From Asterionellopsis glacialis (lineage: Eukaryota; Bacillariophyta; Plagiogrammaphyceae; Rhaphoneidales; Asterionellopsidaceae), in assembly GCA_014885115.2 (NCBI GenBank), contig WKLE02000470.1, forward strand, positions 1 through 19,384: a stretch of DNA of 19,384 nt, read 5' to 3'. The notes beneath the pieces were generated by a model that was given only the letters and a program-made list of their open reading frames with translations, was not told where the DNA came from and made no database searches. How positions within the stretch are numbered: position 1 is the first letter of the stretch; each line of letters opens with the position of its first letter. The translations under genes and the position numbers were made by a program. Positions 1 to 8,230 of the stretch are shown here, in pieces.

Positions 1-270
1 GACATTAAAACAGCTTCCAAAGTACGTATCAAGTCTGTCAGCGCAGTCAACATATTCAGGAATCCCTCCAAACCTATATCCAAAGTAAATGAAAGGTGTT
101 GTAAAAGTAAAGCCAGGTTCAACATCCGGCTTGAATAAGGGAAGTTGATAAAAAATTGGGTATGAGTTACTGGTGTGCTCTATGGTGCATAGTTGCAATA
201 AAGAATACTGTATTAGGACTGTTAATATAAGCTGTATCCTGTGAGTTCGTTGCCTGGTTCCTATTATGTC
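1..270 (-). pseudogene. Partial unknown reading frame running off the left edge
   Basis: On the minus strand the frame whose last codon is bases 3-1 is open from 270 to the edge. Its distal part reads like protein, with a stretch containing PLFKPDVEPG followed by Phe/Tyr/Gly-rich sequence (FIYFGYRFGG) and YVDCADRLDTYFGSC. There is no ATG in the open part, so it is either an exon (AG acceptor-like sites lie at about 172, 211 and 219 on the minus strand) or the continuation, after a frameshift, of the broken frame at 170-754. I do not recognise the family. A plus-strand frame over 1-138 is also open for 45 codons, so strand is not certain. Confidence 0.3.
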
Positions 271-754
271 TCATTTGGCTTCGTGCATCACTTGCTAGCT
301 TTTCATTATACCTGCTTGTGGCATTATTGACTGTAGTAGAATCATTGGCATGATTCTCATTTTGTGATGATGTCTTGTTCCTTCCACTGCTCATACTACT
401 AATTCTGCCCACTGCTAACTTTTCAGAATAGGGTTGGGATGAGTTACCAGTTCCTGCATGGTTATTACCTCCATCACTTCATTGTGCACTTGAAGAAGAA
501 GAAGATGGTAACGCCTGTGGTCCACCTCTGGGAGACTCAAAATCCTCTGGTGCACTATTGGGCAGAGGACATGTAACTCTTGATACACTGTTATTCGTCT
601 TAGATTTAACCTTTGCAACCTTTAAATCATTAGCAGTATCATCGCCCGTGGATTTTAATTTACAAGGAATAGGAACACTCAAATTTGCGCATAGGTGGGG
701 GTGAGCTTGCGACTTTTCGGGGCCGAAAACAAGGAAGATGCTGGCCACGGACGA
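170..754 (-). pseudogene. Interrupted Ser/Asn-rich reading frame
   Basis: One minus-strand frame is open from 754 (just after a TAG at 755-757) to a TAA at 167-169, except for a single in-frame TGA at 479-481 between a six-serine run and SDGGNN. There is no ATG upstream of that stop; the first codons read SSVASIFLVFG. The product is hydrophilic and disordered in character. An imperfect duplication with a 120-base period gives YSEKLA and YNEKLA (DNA at 413-430 and 293-310). Possible readings are a decayed gene, exons of a spliced gene, or remnants of a mobile element. No catalytic or structural motif is visible and no function is proposed. Confidence 0.3.
714..729. repeat. Short GC-rich inverted repeat
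   Basis: TTTTCGG at 714-720 and CCGAAAA at 723-729 are perfect 7-base inverted arms with a 2-base centre, next to a G-rich tract at 696-702. It lies at the upstream end of the broken frame. It could be a local hairpin or part of a former element end; no partner copy is seen elsewhere in the window. Confidence 0.4.
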
Positions 755-1053
755 CTAACTTGATTATTGATTGTGATATAATACACACAGTAAATAAAAT
801 GATGAAGGAGATATGGCAACAGGTGTAGCCGAACAACTACAATGCGTAATGTTTTACACTATAAGCAACATTGTAATATATTCAATATATCAGCTCAGCT
901 AGATGCAAATTTGTTAGCTCTAATCAATAATTGACGCTAATATTACTGACTATACTAGACGCTGATAGTCATTCTACTTTTCTTCCAGTCTGGAGGGAAG
1001 GAGTTCCGCATTACAAGACAGTTTCAGTATAACCATTTATCGTCCCTGGTATA
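755..1053. other. Spacer downstream of the F-box gene
   Basis: About 300 AT-rich bases between the broken frame and the 3' end of the F-box-like gene. It holds a hairpin with 7-base arms (TGACTAT at 947-953 and ATAGTCA at 965-971) and a repeated GACGCT (934-939 and 958-963). It probably contains the 3' UTR of the F-box-like gene. No ORF or RNA gene is supported. Confidence 0.5.
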
Positions 1054-2475
1054 TCATCGCATATGCGTGAAAAAGCTTTCATTTTCCTCGTCTTTTTCTT
1101 CGTCTTCACCTTCTTCCTCACCCCCTACAGCCTCGTAAGAATGCGCAGCACAAATTGTACAGGGTTCATTTTGGCATTTAGGACAATACATCGTAAGCAT
1201 ATCAAAGCGTCCACATTCATAGCATTCTTGCGCAGGACTACAGTCGCAAGAACAATCCCGTTTCTTACATTCATGACATCGTTGCCATTTGCTCTTCTGC
1301 GGCATTATTTTTTGAGGTAGTTTCATCTCGATACAATCAAAACATTGAATTAAGCCACAGCCACTACAATGATAACTACAATACGTATCTGGAGGCATAT
1401 CAGCATCACCACTTGATCGGACACATGTATTTTTATGGCATGAATCGCACTCATATAGAAACAAATCATCTCGAATGGTATTGCATTCTCTGCATTGATA
1501 ATGATCACATTGTTGACAACATGATCCCTTAGCGCATCCTCGACAGAATCGATCTTGAGGATCATGTGGACATATTCCATCACACTGGAAAGAACATTGA
1601 TATGCACCCGTTTCAATATTGCAGTATTTACAGGGTACAGCACCTGCCAAAACTTGAGGTTCTAACAATAATCGTAATGCCACAACCATACTTCCTTTTC
1701 GAAGAGCTAATTCAAGAGTTTCCTTATTGACAACACATCGTTCATCCTTCAAAAATAGTTCCAATATTTCCCTATTATTGGAACGAATAGCATTTTTGAA
1801 TATTTTATTCATTGCATTGCACCGAAACGATGTTGGATTCGCTAATAGTGCCAAGATTACCTCCTTATTTCTACCGCCATCGCTAGTGGTATCTGTAGTG
1901 GAATTGTCATTGTTATTTGTCGTATCTTCTTCTACTTCTGTTTTTACTTTTTCAAGGATCGTAGCATCACGACTATGCATGTAATGACAATTTGGTGTAT
2001 AAGGTACAAATCTGGTATTTGCAAAGAAATCTTCTTCATCATCATCATCATCGTCGTCGTCGTCGTCATTACCAAAATTGATTGGGGCACCACATCCTAT
2101 CTTTGTCATACGACATTCGCCTGAACATTCCGATTCATTGGAAAATGAACAATATCTATATGGATCCACAATGTCATGAAAATGTCGACATGTTTGCTTC
2201 ATTTGTAAGGCTTCATATAAATTTAGATAGGATATAAGAATAGACATTGTATTTTCACTTATTGAATCTATCATCATGAGTGCTGTTGATGAATAACCCA
2301 AGTCACCCTCCTCCGATTTGGCTTCGCTTTGGTCATTCTCCATGATTTCTTCGTCTTCTTGGTCCTTTCCATTCACAGTCCTTTGTTCCTTTTCCACAAT
2401 CGATTTACTTGAAGAATGGAGAGGGGTGGCAAAACCTGCGAGTGATAGGCCTTCGTCCGTGGTTGTTGAGTTCAT
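1054..2475 (-). CDS. F-box-like protein with ankyrin-like repeats and Cys-rich C-terminus
   Basis: 473 residues, starting at the first ATG (2475-2473) after an upstream divergent promoter. Residues 66-112 resemble an F-box: hydrophobic helices around SENTMSILISYLNLYEAL, then CRHFHDIV. Residues 136-149 are almost pure Asp/Glu. Residues 202-275 look like two or three degenerate ankyrin units (EVILALLANP, REILELFLKD, VVALRLLLEP). Residues 282-445 contain about 31 cysteines, mostly as CxxC pairs with interspersed His, suggesting several zinc knuckles or treble clefs. The tail at 451-466 is strongly acidic. F-box proteins usually recruit substrates to an SCF ubiquitin ligase, and ankyrin and zinc modules would bind the partner; that role is inference. 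I do not recognise the Cys-rich module as a named family. It could instead be an ankyrin/zinc protein whose F-box match is fortuitous. Confidence 0.75.
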   Translation of the reverse strand: MNSTTTDEGLSLAGFATPLHSSSKSIVEKEQRTVNGKDQEDEEIMENDQSEAKSEEGDLGYSSTALMMIDSISENTMSILISYLNLYEALQMKQTCRHFHDIVDPYRYCSFSNESECSGECRMTKIGCGAPINFGNDDDDDDDDDDEEDFFANTRFVPYTPNCHYMHSRDATILEKVKTEVEEDTTNNNDNSTTDTTSDGGRNKEVILALLANPTSFRCNAMNKIFKNAIRSNNREILELFLKDERCVVNKETLELALRKGSMVVALRLLLEPQVLAGAVPCKYCNIETGAYQCSFQCDGICPHDPQDRFCRGCAKGSCCQQCDHYQCRECNTIRDDLFLYECDSCHKNTCVRSSGDADMPPDTYCSYHCSGCGLIQCFDCIEMKLPQKIMPQKSKWQRCHECKKRDCSCDCSPAQECYECGRFDMLTMYCPKCQNEPCTICAAHSYEAVGGEEEGEDEEKDEENESFFTHMR

Positions 2476-2964
2476 GATCTATTCTCTCTTGGGTTTGATG
2501 CTTCTTTTCTGATTTGAGTCGTTCCGAGAAGAAATTTTGTGACAGAATATCGGAATCAGATCCGCGCGTTGATATCTCCTAAAATCATTGTCCTCATTCT
2601 CACACTCAACGGTCACATGCTTGGACACAGACACTCTTCAGTGCTCGGAATCCCTAAGAAAGCAAAACTTGAGAGTCGAAACTTCAAAACCCCAATGAGT
2701 GTTGAATTTCTTCTTACTTGTAACCCTAACCTTTGGCTGTTCCTCTCCATCTGTGAGTGTCTACGTGCTAAAGGGTGAACTTGTATTGTTGGTACGGGGC
2801 AAGAAACTCAATATTCTGTCGAGTCCTTTCCTTTTTCCGACTTTCACAACATTATAATATATTTTTTCTTCGAATGGTGTCTTTCATGCTGAAAATGTGT
2901 CACGTGCTCCGGTAATTGTCATCTTACCTCAATATAGTATACACAATAAGGACTACCTACTTCA
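2476..2964. promoter_or_regulatory. Divergent intergenic promoter region
   Basis: 489 bases separate the start codons of the divergent F-box-like gene and the CblC-like gene, so both promoters must lie here. Visible elements are a CACGTG box (listed separately), a TATAAT-like sequence at 2853-2858, and a pyrimidine-rich stretch around 2816-2841. A 79-codon plus-strand frame inside it starts with GTG and looks like chance. Confidence 0.5.
2900..2906. promoter_or_regulatory. TCACGTG G-box/E-box
   Basis: TCACGTG, with the palindromic core CACGTG at 2901-2906, lies 58 bases upstream of the CblC-like start codon. This is the classical binding site of bHLH and some bZIP factors. In yeast the same heptamer is the Cbf1 site of methionine-pathway promoters, which is suggestive for a cobalamin gene. 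No factor is demonstrated here. Confidence 0.35.
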
Positions 2965-4257
2965 ATGATGATTCGTGCACTTTGTGAAGAATGTGAAAAG
3001 GAAGGGTTTGATTTGTGTGACCCAATCCATACTCAATGGTATAATGATCTGATTGAACAAGAAGGTCACGTTGTCCGAGGGACACTTGAGAAAATTTCAG
3101 AACCTATAACCATTATCGAAAATGACATTGACAAAAATAGTCACACAAAAAAACTTTATTCCTACAATGCAGTATTGATTGGAAATTCCAAATCTATTTG
3201 GCCGAAATTCATCCATTGGTTATCATCAACAACACGATACAACGCCAAACAACAACAACAACAACAAAGAATATTAGAAAAGAGCCATCACAATACAGCT
3301 TGTTGTGACAACGACAATGATAGTATATTATTGGAACAAGTTGTAAATGACAATCCCTTTGATACATTTGTAACAGAAACATTATCTAGAGTAGTACAAT
3401 CATGCTGTTCGGCATCGCCATTGGAATTGGCATCTTATGAATTTTACTGGTCACATGGAGATCATTACAAGGTGAATGTGAATGATAATGATGACAATCT
3501 TTCCCCCTCATGTTTCCAAAACAACAACAAACATAACAACAAGAATGATTACCATTGTTATAATTATAATGATGCTAATAATAATGAAACTGACAAAGAT
3601 TGGAAAAGAAAGAAATCCTTATCATTATCATCATCGTCGTCGTCATCGCCATCCTTTCTCGTTTCTATGCAACGAGTAGCAAAGGTAACTGGAAAGTATT
3701 GGCATGATGAAGAAGGAACAAAACTTTGTGTACATCCAAAGTTTGGTACGTGGAAAGCATTTCGAGCTCTTGTAGTATTTCACAAAAAAATACGACAGAC
3801 ACTGACCGATAACAATAACTTTCACGATGATACTTTGTCACCACGTACAAGTATACCCAAAGCTCCTCCCATGTGTCCATGTCCCGTAGATCCAAATGAA
3901 ATCAAAAAGGCAAAAGAAATCATGCAGTATGCATTGTCCATAATGTCAACAAGTAGTAGTACTGGTAGTAGTAGTGGTGATAATACTCGTACCGGAACAG
4001 GAGAGTATGGCGGTGGTGGCAGTAGCGGCGGCAACAATAACAATAACAATGACTTGTGTAGGTACCTCCATAATTCTGTAACTAGTAGTGCAGGGAGTGA
4101 TTTATCACAAGTATCACCCATGATGCTCCCATGGATTCAATTGAGAGATTGTATTTCAATAGGCCGTAAAGATTACAAGTATTGTGATAACCAGCTATTG
4201 TACCATTACACCAAGGATCCAGAAATTTTGAAAAGAGAATTACGTCATCAAAAATAG
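2965..4257 (+). CDS. MMACHC: MMACHC/CblC-like cobalamin-processing protein
   Basis: 430 residues, intron-free. Members of this family bind incoming cobalamin, remove its upper axial ligand (decyanation or glutathione-dependent dealkylation) and pass it on for methylcobalamin and adenosylcobalamin synthesis. Family blocks appear in order: EGFDLCDPIHTQWYNDLIE at residues 13-31; a segment around SPLELASYEFYWSHGDHYKV at 151-170 matching the family's mid-domain; the signature LCVHPKFGTWKAFRALVVF at 254-272, matching the CIHPRFGGW block; and LPWIQLRDCISIG (388-400) through LLYHYTKDPEILKREL (411-426), matching the C-terminal aromatic block before the usual tail. The human protein is about 280 residues. 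The excess is low-complexity sequence: Gln run 96-101, Asn/Asp/Ser stretch 172-229, Ser/Gly/Asn stretch 329-362. It supports use of B12, for example by MetH or methylmalonyl-CoA mutase. Ligand-contact residues were not verified by alignment. Confidence 0.85.
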   Translation: MMIRALCEECEKEGFDLCDPIHTQWYNDLIEQEGHVVRGTLEKISEPITIIENDIDKNSHTKKLYSYNAVLIGNSKSIWPKFIHWLSSTTRYNAKQQQQQQRILEKSHHNTACCDNDNDSILLEQVVNDNPFDTFVTETLSRVVQSCCSASPLELASYEFYWSHGDHYKVNVNDNDDNLSPSCFQNNNKHNNKNDYHCYNYNDANNNETDKDWKRKKSLSLSSSSSSSPSFLVSMQRVAKVTGKYWHDEEGTKLCVHPKFGTWKAFRALVVFHKKIRQTLTDNNNFHDDTLSPRTSIPKAPPMCPCPVDPNEIKKAKEIMQYALSIMSTSSSTGSSSGDNTRTGTGEYGGGGSSGGNNNNNNDLCRYLHNSVTSSAGSDLSQVSPMMLPWIQLRDCISIGRKDYKYCDNQLLYHYTKDPEILKRELRHQK

Positions 4258-4384
4258 ATTATATACTATGTTTTTTTTAAAACACAAGTTTCAAAACTTT
4301 TGTCTTTTTCAAGGAAATAAGTACACCTACATGAATTTCATACTTTTTTTAAAAAAAAATAAGCTTTGTTTGTCTATATATGAA
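4258..4384. other. Convergent 3' spacer with T/A tracts
   Basis: Only 127 bases separate the stop codons of the CblC-like and Nar1 genes. The spacer carries facing T-run/A-run tracts (about 4271-4280 and 4345-4361) that could serve cleavage and polyadenylation on both strands. The two 3' UTRs probably overlap. Confidence 0.45.
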
Positions 4385-7036
4385 TTACCATTGAGTATCT
4401 CGGATAGTTGGTACACCTGTAGTGGTACTTTGCATTGCAGGTACAATATGGAAACGTGTATGTAAGAGTTGTTGTGCTTCAAACCCAAATGGACCCGATG
4501 GACATGTTGTTCTTGTACTATTATTCGACAATGACGAGGAGTTCTTGTTGTAAATTGTATCATATGCATTTGTAGAAATACCCCCCAAACCATGATCATT
4601 TCTATTCTTCTTCTTCTTGCTATCATCTTCTTGATCATGGTGAACGGAATGAAATACAGTTTGAGTTTCCAAAAGACGTTGTCGTGTTTGAGTTGGTGTT
4701 TCACGAGTAGCATTTCCTACTACAACAACATTATCATGATTCTTTTTAGGTAATACAATTTGTCCACCACCATTGATACATCCTGATGGACATGCCATGG
4801 CTTCAATATAATGGTACGGAGACAATGATGATGATGATTCATCAAGTTGCTGTTGGTTCATATTGGAATTCAAAAAAGTTGTTGTTGTTGATGTTGATAA
4901 TGACTTGTAAGGTTGTAGAATTCGTTGTATATTTTGTAATCCATAGGCTGTTGCAAATCGTAATACAGGAACACTACTACTACTACTACTGTTGTCGTTG
5001 TCACTAGAACAACATGAATAGGTACCATCGACATGACGATATAATATAGCTTCATGAAAATCACTTTTTTGTGATTGTTCTTGTTGTGCAGCTAAAAGAC
5101 GTGCACTTTTGACTTTTCGTTCTTGTCGTCGTCGTTGTTGGGAGGCTGACATGACAGGTTTCCATGGTACATTTGTAACGTGTACACCAAATAATGTGTG
5201 ACATGCAAATTTAAAAATAAAATCAGCATATCCACCTGAACCAGATAACCATGATGACAATGGTATAGTAGTAGTTGTTGTTGTTGTTGGGGTACTACTA
5301 CTACTACTCGTAGTAGTATTCTCTTCTTCATGGTCGTCCATAATTGCATCATCATTATGATCATTAGTATGAGTATTGTCAACTGGTATCGTATCATCAT
5401 GAGGATCACTGGTAATACTATCCATACAAGTATCATTTTCCAAATTCGTACAACTCCATAACTCGGAAACATAAATAGCACCACTCTTATCAATCTTGTT
5501 TTGAAATAATGCCTCCTGTAATGATGATTCCATATCAGACAGTGGTAATGATTGTAAATACGTTTGTATCTCTTGAATCGTAACACGTTGATGATGACTA
5601 TTACTACTACTACAATCATCATCATGAGTCATATCATCATCATCATCATTACTAGTAGGACTCTTGTTGTTGTTGTTGTTTTTCTTCTTCTTTTCTTGTA
5701 GGATTGTATCACGTATCAAGGTAAGTAATTCTTGTGTCGTTATAACTAAATCTGTATCAGGTATGGTATCATAATATTGTAAATCCTTACGTGAAGCTTC
5801 CAACTTTTTATCATGACATGGCATAATGGCAATATGTAATACATGAGTCTTATTCGTATTTGAAGTAGTACTAGTAGTACTAGTGGAAGAAGATGTATTG
5901 GATGACAATAGCAACTTGGGATTTGGGTGTTCTTGTTGTTGTACTTGAGAGGAGGATGAAATGATATATTTTAACAAGGTACCCATCATGGCCATGGGAC
6001 TTTTAACACTTGATAAATGTTGTACAGCTTGTGGTGTTGATTTTTCAATTAAACATACCAAGGCAGGACATGAGGATGTAATGATTGGTAATGATTGTTG
6101 TGATTGTTGTTGTTGTTGCCGTCGACCAGGTGAATGAGTTTGAATTTGTGTTTGACCATTACCTATATAAACTTGACTTTGACGACATGATAATGCAACA
6201 GATGGTTCTTGTAGCTCTTGATGGTGTTGTTCCAAGATACTTGTTCTTGTTGTTCCATTGACATTATCAATATCCATTGCATCATTGTCTTTTTGTTGTT
6301 CTTGTTGTTCTTGTTGTTGCTGTTGTTGATAGGTATAACAAAATTCATATGCTGCTTCTAATAAAGACCATTGTAAAGGTAAATTACCATCCATTACGAA
6401 TGATGCATGACATGTTTGATATAAAAATGTAGTTATTCGTCGTGCCCATTGGGAATACTCCTTATTACTACTACTAGTTGTAGTTGTTGATATTTGTAAA
6501 TGTCTCATTAAATCAGCAAAGGATGCTGGTGAAATAGTAAAACAAATCTTGGATACTGTAGTAGCTTCCTTACACTTTATTTTTAAGGTAGATAAGGAAT
6601 GTTGTTCAACTAGAACAGTTTCAGCTGTTGTGACACATCCAGAACATGCTAAACAATCTGCCATGGAAAATTCTGTCTTTTTGGTTGTAGAAGTTGATGT
6701 TGATGATGGTTCTGGACTAGTAGGAACCATGGGATGGGTAACCATTGCTCTTGTTATTGTTGCGAGTGGTGTCGTTCCTTGCATATCATTATTATTATTA
6801 TTGACTTGACTACGATCACGACCATGTCGAACTACACCACGACGACGACGACGTCTTGCTGTGGTAGTTACAACAACATTATCATTCGTTTGTTGCTCTT
6901 GTTTGGTTTCCTTCTCACTAGTCGTATCATTGTTGTTATTATTATTATTATTGGCATCATTCGAAAACAAAGGATTAATACATGCTTGTGAGGGTGCTAA
7001 ATAATCATCAACGTTACTTAAAAATACAGATGACAT
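4385..7036 (-). CDS. NAR1: Nar1/CIAO3 cytosolic Fe-S assembly factor (hydrogenase-like)
   Basis: 883 residues from the ATG at 7036. An in-frame ATG 14 codons upstream exists, but MSSVFLSNVDDYLAPSQACI matches the family's N-terminus. Nar1 links the early scaffold to the late CIA targeting complex that inserts Fe-S clusters into cytosolic and nuclear proteins. Expected ligands are present: Cys19 plus CLACSGC (128, 131, 134) for the N-terminal cluster; Cys323 in SCPALVC followed by EKS and KSPMAMMG; Cys407 in MPCHDKKLEAS; Cys749 and Cys753 in MACPSGCINGGGQ. VITTQEL (431-437), SGSGGY (598-603) and RFATAYGLQNIQ (693-704) also fit. The protein ends in Trp, as in yeast and human Nar1. Usual length is about 480-560; the excess is low-complexity insertions at about 25-120, 236-315, 360-397, 447-595, 674-690 and 712-740. 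An Arg run at 61-66 resembles a nuclear signal. PSGC rather than PGGC argues against a true hydrogenase. Confidence 0.92.
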   Translation of the reverse strand: MSSVFLSNVDDYLAPSQACINPLFSNDANNNNNNNNDTTSEKETKQEQQTNDNVVVTTTARRRRRRGVVRHGRDRSQVNNNNNDMQGTTPLATITRAMVTHPMVPTSPEPSSTSTSTTKKTEFSMADCLACSGCVTTAETVLVEQHSLSTLKIKCKEATTVSKICFTISPASFADLMRHLQISTTTTSSSNKEYSQWARRITTFLYQTCHASFVMDGNLPLQWSLLEAAYEFCYTYQQQQQQEQQEQQKDNDAMDIDNVNGTTRTSILEQHHQELQEPSVALSCRQSQVYIGNGQTQIQTHSPGRRQQQQQSQQSLPIITSSCPALVCLIEKSTPQAVQHLSSVKSPMAMMGTLLKYIISSSSQVQQQEHPNPKLLLSSNTSSSTSTTSTTSNTNKTHVLHIAIMPCHDKKLEASRKDLQYYDTIPDTDLVITTQELLTLIRDTILQEKKKKNNNNNKSPTSNDDDDDMTHDDDCSSSNSHHQRVTIQEIQTYLQSLPLSDMESSLQEALFQNKIDKSGAIYVSELWSCTNLENDTCMDSITSDPHDDTIPVDNTHTNDHNDDAIMDDHEEENTTTSSSSSTPTTTTTTTIPLSSWLSGSGGYADFIFKFACHTLFGVHVTNVPWKPVMSASQQRRRQERKVKSARLLAAQQEQSQKSDFHEAILYRHVDGTYSCCSSDNDNSSSSSSVPVLRFATAYGLQNIQRILQPYKSLSTSTTTTFLNSNMNQQQLDESSSSLSPYHYIEAMACPSGCINGGGQIVLPKKNHDNVVVVGNATRETPTQTRQRLLETQTVFHSVHHDQEDDSKKKKNRNDHGLGGISTNAYDTIYNKNSSSLSNNSTRTTCPSGPFGFEAQQLLHTRFHIVPAMQSTTTGVPTIRDTQW

Positions 7037-7190
7037 TATAATGGTGTGTGCGTGTGTGTGTATAAACAAAACTAACAAAACAAGTGAAAACTATGTCGTA
7101 ATCCCAGTTGGAATTTTTATGTTACTCTTTGTTTCGGGCCTCTCTTTCATTATTTTTCTCTCTCTTTAGTTTTCTTTGTGTTTTCAACAC

Positions 7191-7199
7191 GGCGCGAAA
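7191..7199. promoter_or_regulatory. E2F-like site GGCGCGAAA
   Basis: GGCGCGAAA fits the E2F/DP consensus (SGCGCSAAA) and stands out in an AT-rich spacer. It lies 155 bases upstream of the Nar1 start and 11 bases before a small plus-strand ATG at 7210. E2F sites mark cell-cycle genes in plants and algae. The assignment rests on one short match. Confidence 0.25.
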
Positions 7200-8161
7200 A
7201 TAATGAATAATGGTGGCGGTGAAATGGATGCGCGCACCGATACGGACGGATGGACTGTCGGAACGCATGACTGAAATGAGAGTAAGTACAGTATATTATG
7301 ATTGGGAGTGTAGTGTCGGATATGATTCAAATAGTATTTATGCTCTCGAAAGCCATGCGACATTCACAAATTGCACACTGAAAAAGATCACACGTTCTTT
7401 CTTGTCAAGAGTAAATGTATAATCTTATCAAGATGGAATTGCTTTAATGCTTATTTGTTGGATGGGGACACATTATAAATCATGTTCCATTTTAAAAAAA
7501 AAGTCATTAATTATACTAGAGTGACAGATGTTTGTTACCATGATGGTATGGTAGTAAATGACTTTTGAAAAATAAATATCCCATGTAGTTTGTCGAATTT
7601 AAAAAAACCGAATTTACTACAAGTATGATTAATTATTATTATTGCTAGTGTTGAAAAAAAAAAATCATAATGTACAGATAAAACTGTCAAGGTTGGAGAG
7701 AGAGAGTCCCATACCCATGGATGGATGCATATTTATAACTACGTGGTTTGCCTACATGGATGAAATGAGACAATGTTTATTTTTTATATAATGAATCATT
7801 AGACTAGTATGTTTCGTATAAAATGAAACAACATGAGCAATTAACAGTTAGGAGAAGAAGCGAAAAAGTAACAGTGGCACATCCATCATGGCATGCATCA
7901 ATTGACATCCTATAAAGGACAAGAAGAAGGAGGCAGGAGTATTCAAATATTTTATGTTTTGTTTTGCACTTGTGTGTGCCTTGTACAATCATGTTTGCAA
8001 GAGGAGGAAAAAAAAAAAGAATCAAACCACAAAAAGTATCGTAGTAAAACTAGTAAGGTTAAAGGAGTAACATAAAAAAGTAAAATAAAATGAATTTTAA
8101 TGTACTACAATCATATTTTCTACAATCACAATAAACCAATAGTCAGAAAGTTAATGAATTT

Positions 8162-8183
8162 CAACAACAACAACAACAACAAC
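8162..8183. repeat. CAA trinucleotide microsatellite
   Basis: Seven perfect CAA units plus one base, in the presumed 3' UTR of the plastid-protein gene (GTT on the transcript strand). The same unit makes the Gln, Asn and Thr runs in coding regions of this window. Confidence 0.9.
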
Positions 8184-8205
8184 ATTACTACAGCTTCATG
8201 TAGAG

Positions 8206-8230
8206 TATATATATATACACATATATATAT
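8206..8230. repeat. TA dinucleotide microsatellite
   Basis: Two TA tracts (8206-8217 and 8221-8230) separated by CAC, about 25 bases past the stop of the plastid-protein gene. Likely 3' UTR sequence. Confidence 0.85.

Noticed and set aside
479..481. In-frame TGA as a selenocysteine codon
   Set aside because: The context is a Ser/Gly/Asn-rich disordered stretch with no redox motif, and no SECIS-like element was recognised. A nonsense change or a splice structure is simpler.
938..946. TAATATTAC, the nonamer of geminivirus-type rolling-circle origins
   Set aside because: It is not in the loop of a stem; its flanks are not complementary and no Rep-like gene is present. A 9-mer of this kind is plausible by chance in AT-rich DNA.
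2720..2735. CCCTAAC as telomeric repeat
   Set aside because: A single unit only; no tandem array.
2539..2778. 79-codon plus-strand frame in the divergent promoter
   Set aside because: It starts with GTG, has no domain and fills a space needed for two promoters.
5092..5625. 177-codon minus-strand frame inside the Nar1 gene
   Set aside because: It is a shifted reading of Asp/Ser/Thr codon repeats of Nar1, giving Ile/Met/Val-rich nonsense.
4385..7036. A true [FeFe]-hydrogenase
   Set aside because: The last motif is PSGC instead of PGGC, the first lacks the TSCCP form, and the N-terminus, KSPMAMMG segment and terminal Trp fit Nar1.
8162..8230. Tandem repeats as a CRISPR-like or satellite array
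   Set aside because: They are simple CAA and TA microsatellites without spacers.
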